From Calditrichia bacterium (lineage in GTDB: Bacteria; Calditrichota; Calditrichia; RBG-13-44-9), in assembly GCA_026991005.1 (NCBI GenBank), contig JALXCH010000174.1, positions 1 through 7,248 of the forward strand: DNA of 7,248 nt, written 5' to 3'. This document shows, piece by piece, positions 1-4,970 of the stretch. Under the pieces are notes generated by a model, which saw only the letters and a list, made by a program, of their open reading frames with translations, had not been told where the DNA came from and did no database searches. The translations under genes and the position numbers were made by a program. The stretch's first letter is position 1. Each line of letters begins with the position of its first letter.

Positions 1-182
1 TCCGGATCGGGAAGCCCCAGATCCATGATAACCACATCATAGGTGCTGGATTCCATGCTCTGAAGTGCTTCGTCGTGGGAAGTGCAAAAGGTGGGTTCAC
101 ACACTCCCTTTAACCAGATTTTGTACAGCCGCCGCCAGTTAAGCTGGTCTTCTACAATCAGAACGCGAGGTAGAATATCCAT
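1..182 (-). CDS. Response regulator receiver domain protein, N-terminal part (cut by window edge)
   Basis: My own translation from the ATG at 182-180 gives 60 residues before the window ends. It begins MDILPRVLIVEDQ and reaches VVIMDLGLPDP. This is the first half of a CheY-like receiver: the hydrophobic beta-1 strand ends in the acidic pair E11-D12, which binds Mg2+, and D54 in the VIMDLGLP strand is the expected phosphoacceptor. A sensor histidine kinase would phosphorylate it, but none is visible here. The output domain lies outside the window, so it could be a DNA-binding regulator, a single-domain protein or a hybrid. The start is well fixed: the in-frame stop of the upstream surA-like gene lies only four codons before the ATG, and no other start codon lies between. 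No clear Shine-Dalgarno precedes it, so translation may be coupled to the upstream gene, which ends 12 bases earlier. Family assignment is secure; function is not. Confidence 0.9.
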   Translation of the reverse strand, partial: MDILPRVLIVEDQLNWRRLYKIWLKGVCEPTFCTSHDEALQSMESSTYDVVIMDLGLPDP

Positions 183-194
183 GGCACAATCTGG

Positions 195-1481
195 TTAAAA
201 TTCAATTTTCACAATTACCGGAATTTCCTGGCGAAGTTGCTGGAGCCATTTCTGGAATTCCTGCGTTTGCTTGTACTGCAGCGCCCACTGTTCAATCTGC
301 TCCCAATCTTTGTCCAGCGACAGCTCCCGGGCCTGAATGCGTTTGTTTAACCGGATGATATGATAGCCAAAATCGGTGCGGAAGGGTTCGCTAATTTCGC
401 CTTCCTTCAAATTCTTTACCGCCTCTTCAAATTCCTTAATCTGAAATCCACCTTCCTGGAAAGTGCCCAGGTGGCCGTGGTCTTTCTGCACGTTGGGATC
501 ATCGGAATATTTTAGCGCCATCTCTTCGAAGGTGGCTTTTCCGTCCAGAATTTCTTGCCGAATTTCTTTTAATTTATTGATGACCCGTTGTTCATCTTCC
601 GGAGTAGGCTGCAATTGAATCAGAATGTGGCGCACGTGAATGCGCTCGCCCTGGCGCTCCAGTAACTGGATGATGTGAAACCCAAACTGAGTTTGCACAA
701 TATCCGAAATTTCGCCCGGCTTCAAGGCAAATGCCGCTTCCTCAAATTCCTTGACCAGCGTGCCGCGGGAGACAAATCCCAAATCCCCTCCGTTGGCTGC
801 CGTTCCCGGATCTTCGGAATATTTCCGAGCCAGTTCGGCGAAATCGGCACCCTCGTCTAATTTCTTCTTAATCTCCAGAATTTTCTGATACGCTTTCTGC
901 ACACTCTCTTCGCTGGGGGTTACCTGCATCAGAATGTGGCTGATGTCCACGCTGGGTTCGACCCGGGGCAGGCTGTCTCTGTGAGTTTGGTAGAACTCCT
1001 CCACCTCCTTGCGGGAAATTTTGATATTTCCGAACCGCTTCTGTCGCAACATGCTAATGCGCATCTGATTTTCAATCTCTTTGCGCAAATCTTTCTTGAT
1101 TTTAAAAAGAGGCGCGTTGTAGTACTCTTCCAGCTTCTTCTCCGAACCTGCTTGCTGAATCATGTACTGAATCTGACGCTTCAGGCTCTGATCGACCTGC
1201 GCATCATCAACCTTGATGGTATCTTCATCGGCTTTGATGAGCAGCAGTTTGTTGTCGATAAGCGTTTCCAGGAACTGTTTCCCCAGTTTTTTGTACAAAT
1301 CCGGTCGGCGGGTAATGTCGATGCGTTTCTGAAACGCGTACTGGGTAATGAGGGCGTTGATATCCGAAACCAGCACCACATCGTCCCCCACAATCGAGGC
1401 AATCCCATCAATCATTTGTTGGCCCAGAGCCAGTTGGACGAGGACAAGAAAAATCGCAAGCAGTAGAATTCGTTTCTTCAT
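195..1481 (-). CDS. surA: Periplasmic peptidyl-prolyl isomerase/chaperone, SurA type with two parvulin domains
   Basis: A 428-residue exported folding factor. Residues 1-20 form a Sec signal peptide (MKK, then a hydrophobic run, with ALG before Q21 fitting signal peptidase I). A SurA_N-like chaperone region follows (about 22-170), then parvulin domain 1 (about 178-276), parvulin domain 2 (about 281-381) and a short C-terminal helix region. Length and order match the SurA family (E. coli SurA, 428 aa), which escorts outer-membrane proteins through the periplasm and isomerises prolyl bonds. Domain 1 keeps the usual motifs: H182 in SHIL, D224 in YSEDP, GGDLGF at 231-236, F246 and H269 in FGFHII. 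Domain 2 keeps H285, D328, F351 and H374, but has HGHLG in place of GGDLG and Q347 where the pocket Met/Leu normally sits. I chose the ATG at 1481, not the GTG at 1493, because it starts the signal peptide cleanly and has an AGGTGATC ribosome-binding site. Last of three folding-factor genes in the operon. Confidence 0.9.
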   Translation of the reverse strand: MKKRILLLAIFLVLVQLALGQQMIDGIASIVGDDVVLVSDINALITQYAFQKRIDITRRPDLYKKLGKQFLETLIDNKLLLIKADEDTIKVDDAQVDQSLKRQIQYMIQQAGSEKKLEEYYNAPLFKIKKDLRKEIENQMRISMLRQKRFGNIKISRKEVEEFYQTHRDSLPRVEPSVDISHILMQVTPSEESVQKAYQKILEIKKKLDEGADFAELARKYSEDPGTAANGGDLGFVSRGTLVKEFEEAAFALKPGEISDIVQTQFGFHIIQLLERQGERIHVRHILIQLQPTPEDEQRVINKLKEIRQEILDGKATFEEMALKYSDDPNVQKDHGHLGTFQEGGFQIKEFEEAVKNLKEGEISEPFRTDFGYHIIRLNKRIQARELSLDKDWEQIEQWALQYKQTQEFQKWLQQLRQEIPVIVKIEF

Positions 1482-1487
1482 AAAAAA

Positions 1488-1495
1488 GATCACCT
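1488..1495 (-). promoter_or_regulatory. Shine-Dalgarno for the surA-like gene
   Basis: Read on the minus strand this is AGGTGATC, which is complementary to the GATCACCT stretch near the 3' end of bacterial 16S rRNA. It ends six bases before the ATG at 1481. The GTG at 1493 lies inside this site, which argues that the longer reading from GTG is not the main start. A weaker AAGGA (1502-1498) sits four bases before that GTG, so the alternative is not excluded. Confidence 0.6.
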
Positions 1496-1515
1496 ATTCC
1501 TTGGTTATGTTTCCG

Positions 1516-2364
1516 TTATTTTGCATGTTCCAGGTGTATTTCAACGCTGGAATTGGCCTGGAGTTTCTTCACCAGTTTATCCCGTTCCTGCAACCGTTTG
1601 ATGTTCAGTAAGCGCAAACGGATTTCATCCTTCACCAGGTCCAGGCTACGGTAACTGCCTTTGGGCTGGCGATCCAGCATCTGAAAATAGTAAAACCCCC
1701 CTTCTATTTTGATGGGACCATAGATTTTCCCGGTGCGTCCGTTTTTCACCGGTTGCTGGATTTCTTTCCGGAGTTCGGAAACAGGGACGTAGCCCAGATC
1801 TCCGTTCTTCTCCATTAAACGGTTCATCTGGCTGTCCAGATAGTTTTTCTTAATCACATCCATCAGAAATTCACTCTCCCGAATATCCTTTACAATCGCC
1901 CGATCCAGCGTTTCCAGATACAACTGCACCAGATGGACTTCATCATCATCCCGTTTGAATTCTTCTTTGTGTTTCTCGTAGTAATTCACCAGCTCTTCAT
2001 CCGTTACCTGAAGATGTTGGGGCATCCGGGCGTCCAGATAGGCCTGAGCCAGCATCTCTTTTTCCACATTATGCAAAGCCCATTTCTGGTAAGGGGTCAG
2101 TTCCATCTTTTTTTGCCGGGCAGCCTGAGCTAGCAGGGTGTTGCGTACCCAGATGTCCACATACTGCCGAAGTAGTAAATCCTTCTGGTCTTCCTGAACA
2201 TTGTGAGGCATCCACTCCAGCAACTGCTCGCGGGTGAGTATCTCGTCCCCCACCCGGGCAACAATCTCAATTTCCGGTACCGATTTCTTCTGACACCCCC
2301 AGAGGAAGAGGTTCCAGATTGCCAGAATAAGAAACACATGTTTCAGTAAAAATGGAAGTTTCAT
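1516..2364 (-). CDS. PpiC/SurA-like lipoprotein with a degenerate isomerase domain
   Basis: A 282-residue predicted lipoprotein. Residues 1-23 are a signal peptide ending in the lipobox LWGC, so C24 should be lipidated. The next residue is Q, not D, which in enterobacterial rules favours sorting to the outer membrane. The start VARVGDEILTREQL (35-48) and the helical segment to about 138 resemble the SurA_N region. Residues about 140-232 resemble a PpiC-type parvulin: NGDLGY (187-192) is recognisable, and GPIKIEGGFYYF occupies the place of the normal final strand. The active-site histidines appear lost: the HIL-type strand reads VHLVQLYL, and FGYHI has become GGFYYF. I infer a chaperone or holdase, not an active isomerase. 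It lies 34 bases upstream of the surA-like gene and 61 bases after the larger lipoprotein gene, as part of one transcription unit. The Shine-Dalgarno is weak (GGGA about seven bases before the ATG). The lipoprotein call is strong; the fold assignment is good; the role is inferred. Confidence 0.85.
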   Translation of the reverse strand: MKLPFLLKHVFLILAIWNLFLWGCQKKSVPEIEIVARVGDEILTREQLLEWMPHNVQEDQKDLLLRQYVDIWVRNTLLAQAARQKKMELTPYQKWALHNVEKEMLAQAYLDARMPQHLQVTDEELVNYYEKHKEEFKRDDDEVHLVQLYLETLDRAIVKDIRESEFLMDVIKKNYLDSQMNRLMEKNGDLGYVPVSELRKEIQQPVKNGRTGKIYGPIKIEGGFYYFQMLDRQPKGSYRSLDLVKDEIRLRLLNIKRLQERDKLVKKLQANSSVEIHLEHAK

Positions 2365-2407
2365 TATTATTCCCGGAGTTTAAGTATGAATAAACCCATC
2401 CGAAGTA

Positions 2408-2421
2408 CCCGGTTCGCCGGG
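2408..2421 (-). other. Small stem-loop between the two lipoprotein genes
   Basis: A five-pair GC-only stem with a four-base loop (CCCGG, CGAA, CCGGG on the minus strand), starting four bases after the stop codon of the 570-residue lipoprotein gene. A G-U pair can extend it. No T-run follows on the transcribed strand, so it does not look like an intrinsic terminator. It could mark a processing or stability point in the shared message, or be chance in a 61-base gap. Confidence 0.35.
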
Positions 2422-2425
2422 CTGT

Positions 2426-4138
2426 TTAACTCAAATTCCGCAATAGATAATCGTTAATCCAGTAGATGTACCGTTTACGGAGCTCTTCGGTAATTTTCTC
2501 GCGCCGTTTCATAATTTTGTTGCGGCGGACGTATCCTTCCACCAACCCACGCACTTCCTGCAGTGTCTTTTGGCGCTCGGGACGATAATCCCCGGTCTTC
2601 AAGATGTAGTAATAGGCACCGTGCAACATGGGTGGTAAAATCTGATTGGGACCTGCTTCGAACACTTTGTTCATCAAGTTCCCCAGCGTGGTGGAGTTTT
2701 TGGTCTGGTACCCCAAATCGCCACCGCGTTTTTTCATAATCGCCTTCTCGGTGTATTGTTTGGCCAGCTCGGTAAAATCTTTTCCGTTCAGCGCCATCTG
2801 ATAAATCTTCTGCGCCAGCTTTTTATCCTTCACGGCAATTTCCCACACCCGAATTTTGGCCGGTTCAATGTAATCCTGTTTGTGCTTTTCGTAATAGTCC
2901 ATCACTTCGGTGGCGTTGTAAGTCACCTTGTCGCGGATTTCCTTTTGCTCGAACAATTCTTTCAGCTTGTTCCGTTTGAGGGCTTCGATCTGTCTGGCAA
3001 TATCGGGAACTTCATCGTACCCTCGTTTTTTGGCAACCTGCACCCAGGCCTGATAAGCCATGTGGTTGTCCAGTACTTTTTTCATCTGTTCCAGATTGGT
3101 GTACCGCTGGTAGAAGCGATGAAACCGCCCGCGGAACTGAGTAATGAAGTAATCGCCGGTAATCTCCAGAGAACCCACTTTTGCCAGCAATAATTTTCGC
3201 TTTTCGGAGGGGAAGCTATCGTCGCTCTTCGGTTTTTTACTGGCCCATTCCCGAACCGCGTTCACAAATTCCTGAATGGCATCTTCGTGAATTTCGGTGC
3301 CAACCTCTTTTTTGAATTCTTCCGTGTACTTCTGGTAAAGTTTGTCTCCTTCGCCCCGGAAGTACCGCTGGTAGAGTAATCGTTTAATATCGTTTCGAGC
3401 TTCCTCAAAACTCTGTCCCGAAGGCTGATTCCGCATCGTCACCACCTTTAGGATGTAAATTCCGTTATCGGTAACGACGGGACCCACCACATCTCCGGTG
3501 TTTGCCTGAAGCATGGCTTTATCCACTTCCGGGTCCAATCCTCCGGGATTGTAAGGATCGATGACCCCCTTTTTCCCTTTCAGGAAGTTGGCATCGGTGT
3601 ATTTTTCCGAAAGGCGTTCGGCACTCTCGCCTTTTTTAATGCGCTCCACAATTTCGTTGGCCAGCGCTATTGCCTCCTCCTTACTCCGCTCGTTTTTAAT
3701 CTTTTCCGAGGTTTTGTAGCCCAATACGACGGCCACTACCTTAATTCGCTTTTGCTCCAGATCATAAATGGTGCGCATCAGGCTTTCCGGCACCAGTTTA
3801 TCCACAATCAGCTCTTCGTACATGCGCTGTGCCATCAGGTTGTTCGCCCGGGCAGAAATTTCGTTCACAAATTCCGGCAGCGTATCCAGCCCCAATTCCC
3901 GGGCACGAATAATCCGTAACCGTTCATCAATTAATGATTGCAAAAACTTCTTGCGATCCTTGATCGAAATTTTATCCAGCTTCTCTGTCCCATATTCTTT
4001 GGATAATCCCAGTTTAAATTCTTCCAGACCAATCTTCTCCTTACCCACTTTTGCCACAACATCGGGCTTTTTTCCGCAACCGGAAAGGATCATCAAAGTA
4101 AAAAGGAAAATGATTCCCGCAATTCCCAATCGTCTCAT
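2426..4138 (-). CDS. SurA/PpiC-like lipoprotein with two tandem degenerate isomerase modules
   Basis: A 570-residue predicted lipoprotein. The signal peptide runs from M1 to the lipobox LSGC, with C21 as the lipidated cysteine. The rest looks like a duplicated module. Each half opens with an AKVG motif (AKVGKEKIGLEEF at 29-41; AKVGSLEITGDYF at 319-331), continues through SurA_N-like helices, and ends in a parvulin-like segment (about 131-235 and 428-515). The second segment keeps GGDLGY (472-477). Neither keeps the catalytic histidines: the HIL strand has become VVAVVLGY in the first and VWEIAV in the second (E433 at the histidine position), and FGYHI reads NGIYIL and AYYYIL. A chaperone role at the envelope is therefore more likely than prolyl isomerisation. 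I start at the ATG at 4138, because AGGAGG lies seven bases upstream and the signal peptide begins at once; a longer in-frame reading from 4177 adds a polar, non-signal-like stretch. First gene of the folding-factor set, next to the AT-rich island. Confidence 0.85.
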   Translation of the reverse strand: MRRLGIAGIIFLFTLMILSGCGKKPDVVAKVGKEKIGLEEFKLGLSKEYGTEKLDKISIKDRKKFLQSLIDERLRIIRARELGLDTLPEFVNEISARANNLMAQRMYEELIVDKLVPESLMRTIYDLEQKRIKVVAVVLGYKTSEKIKNERSKEEAIALANEIVERIKKGESAERLSEKYTDANFLKGKKGVIDPYNPGGLDPEVDKAMLQANTGDVVGPVVTDNGIYILKVVTMRNQPSGQSFEEARNDIKRLLYQRYFRGEGDKLYQKYTEEFKKEVGTEIHEDAIQEFVNAVREWASKKPKSDDSFPSEKRKLLLAKVGSLEITGDYFITQFRGRFHRFYQRYTNLEQMKKVLDNHMAYQAWVQVAKKRGYDEVPDIARQIEALKRNKLKELFEQKEIRDKVTYNATEVMDYYEKHKQDYIEPAKIRVWEIAVKDKKLAQKIYQMALNGKDFTELAKQYTEKAIMKKRGGDLGYQTKNSTTLGNLMNKVFEAGPNQILPPMLHGAYYYILKTGDYRPERQKTLQEVRGLVEGYVRRNKIMKRREKITEELRKRYIYWINDYLLRNLS

Positions 4139-4144
4139 TCTGTG

Positions 4145-4151
4145 CCCTCCT
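4145..4151 (-). promoter_or_regulatory. Shine-Dalgarno fixing the start of the 570-residue lipoprotein
   Basis: The minus strand reads AGGAGGG, a near-perfect Shine-Dalgarno, with seven bases between AGGAGG and the ATG at 4138. It lies inside the coding stretch of the longer in-frame alternative (ATG at 4177), so it decides between the two starts. Confidence 0.75.
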
Positions 4152-4195
4152 GTATCGACACGGTTTGGTTTAGCCATATTTTATATTTTTGGATA

Positions 4196-4262
4196 AATAT
4201 ACTAAATCATTTACCACCATTAAACGCATCTGTAAAGCAATCAATTCAAGTAATTTATTATA
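4196..4262 (-). promoter_or_regulatory. Possible promoter region for the folding-factor operon
   Basis: On the minus strand, TATATT at 4201-4196 lies 17 bases downstream of TTTAAT (4224-4219), a fair -10 with a poor -35 (3 of 6 matches). Further upstream a perfect TATAAT occurs at 4262-4257, but without a good -35 at the normal distance. The stretch is AT-rich, so such matches are cheap. A promoter somewhere here is plausible because the island separates these genes from mfd. The exact site is a guess, and the organism's sigma-factor consensus is unknown. Confidence 0.25.
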
Positions 4263-4292
4263 ACCTTTAATTCTCAATCGCACATCTTTTAT

Positions 4293-4391
4293 GATTGCGA
4301 GCAGAACGCAATTTAGCGAAGCAATCCTTTGTTCGGACAGTTCTATTACAGAAAGAATATTCGAGATTGCTTCGGTGCTGTATGCCTCGCA
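4293..4391. repeat. Inverted pair of GATTGCTTCG-type interspersed palindromes
   Basis: Two degenerate copies of one short repeat face each other. Copy 1 (about 4293-4326) has TGCGAG at 4296-4301 and CGAAGCAATC at 4317-4326. Copy 2 (about 4365-4391), inverted, has GATTGCTTCG at 4365-4374 and CTCGCA at 4386-4391. The ten-base block is a perfect inverted repeat with 38 bases between the arms. Copy 1 also has its own inverted ends (GATTGC/GCAATC). The sequence resembles a motif I recall as common in intergenic regions of many bacteria (ATTGCGAG ... GAAGCAATC); I could not check this. It is noncoding and separate in sequence from the GTCCC hairpin units next to it. Confidence 0.65.
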
Positions 4392-4418
4392 TTGACAATA
4401 GAGCACAAAGGGTTTCAA

Positions 4419-4507
4419 TTGTCCCTTCGGGACAAATTTCCAGGTAATGGGGCTTTATTTCCCATATTTGAAAATATGGGCTATTTGCATTCCATCGCTT
4501 CGCGATG
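4419..4507 (+). repeat. Multi-hairpin repeat unit A (forward copy)
   Basis: Three hairpins in order. The first has TTGTCCC (4419-4425) pairing GGGACAA (4429-4435) with loop TTC. The second is a nine-pair stem, CCCATATTT (4461-4469) with AAATATGGG (4472-4480) and a two-base GA turn. The third is CATCGC (4493-4498) with GCGATG (4502-4507), loop TTC. Fixed words between them are ATGGGG (4447-4452), TTT just before CCCA, CTATT just after the second hairpin, and GCATTC just before the third. The same words in the same order recur in unit B on the other strand. Bases 4508-4533 separate the two units and I see nothing in them. I take this as an interspersed mobile-type palindromic repeat, perhaps related to REP elements moved by HUH transposases; no transposase gene is in the window. 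Confidence 0.75.
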
Positions 4508-4533
4508 TTTACTGTACAGGTAATTTTTGAAAT

Positions 4534-4642
4534 CGTCCCGACAGGGACGGAATGCCAATGCGCAGCATTCTGAGAATAGCCCACAAATTCATTTGTGGGA
4601 AACAAATCATTCACCCCATAAACCCGTCCCGGAAGGGACGGG
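4534..4642 (-). repeat. Multi-hairpin repeat unit B (inverted copy)
   Basis: Read on the minus strand, this repeats the plan of unit A. CCCGTCCC pairs GGGACGGG around TTCC (4642-4623). ATGGGG follows at 4619-4614. CCCACAAAT pairs ATTTGTGGG around a GA turn (4599-4580), followed by CTATT. GCATTC precedes CGTCCC pairing GGGACG around TGTC (4549-4534). An extra small hairpin not present in unit A (AATGC/GCATT, 4569-4557) sits between CTATT and GCATTC. The centre-to-centre distance of the first two hairpins is 43 bases, against 43.5 in unit A. The outer end of this unit cuts off the nuclease-like gene at about 4646-4652 and supplies its last codons. Confidence 0.75.
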
Positions 4643-4907
4643 ATGACACTTCTCCTGATAATCTCTCCCTTTTCAATTCAATGATTACAGTGTTTTCAGA
4701 CTTATCAATCGCCAATAAATCTAACGGACCTAATTTAGTTATAACTTGTTTCCCTATGATTACTAAATCAGACCCAACAATAGACGGATTGGAAATAATC
4801 CATTTTTCTAAATCATAAGGTTCGGTCCGTCCTTCTTGAGCCAAGTTAGTTTCAATAGATAACAATTTACCATCTAATATCTGCCATGTTTTAATTTCGG
4901 TGGCCAT
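4611..4907 (-). pseudogene. NucS/DUF91-type nuclease, truncated after the D/E/K catalytic residues
   Basis: A 98-residue reading frame opening MATEIKTWQI, typical of bacterial DUF91/NucS-related PD-(D/E)xK proteins, which are normally a few hundred residues long. The core is visible: EKWIISNPSIVGSDLVIIGKQV (34-55) leads to D63 in GPLDLLAID, then E77 and K79 in IELKR. The D-x13-E-x-K spacing fits the family. Family members continue after IELKR with a helix carrying Q and Y residues needed in the active site. Here residues after SGEV (about 84-87) read SSRPFRDGFMG and then stop. Those codons come from the outer hairpin of repeat unit B, so the 3' half has been removed or replaced, and I find no remainder of it in the window. 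No good ribosome-binding site precedes the ATG, which lies 63 bases after the mfd stop. Base composition is AT-rich, about one third G+C against half or more in its neighbours, suggesting transfer. An active short protein is unlikely. Confidence 0.75.
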
Positions 4908-4970
4908 TACTATTTTCTATATATTTTAATGTTAACATCCATTTTAATAACCTGAGAAAATATGAGAAGC

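Noticed and set aside
4139..4177. Thirteen-residue N-terminal extension of the 570-residue lipoprotein
   Set aside because: The extension is polar and would bury the signal peptide, and the best Shine-Dalgarno lies within it, pointing to the ATG at 4138.
4170..4418. Minus-strand 82-residue open frame upstream of the 570-residue lipoprotein
   Set aside because: Its first part is the GATTGC repeat pair and its end lies in the probable leader of the lipoprotein gene; the protein resembles nothing I recognise.
4267..4614. Minus-strand 115-residue open frame covering both repeat families
   Set aside because: It is made of repeat sequence: its PVGTI and PEGTI peptides are simply the GTCCC hairpins read in frame. 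It has no family resemblance, no ribosome-binding site that I can see and no signal or domain. Such frames are typical false genes over palindromic repeats.
4419..4642. CRISPR array or intrinsic terminator as the explanation for the GTCCC hairpins
   Set aside because: Repeats are inverted and unequal in spacing, there are no uniform spacers and no cas genes, and no T-run follows the stems in the direction of transcription.
4552..4818. Plus-strand 88-residue open frame
   Set aside because: It is the antisense of the nuclease remnant plus repeat unit B, with no recognisable motif.
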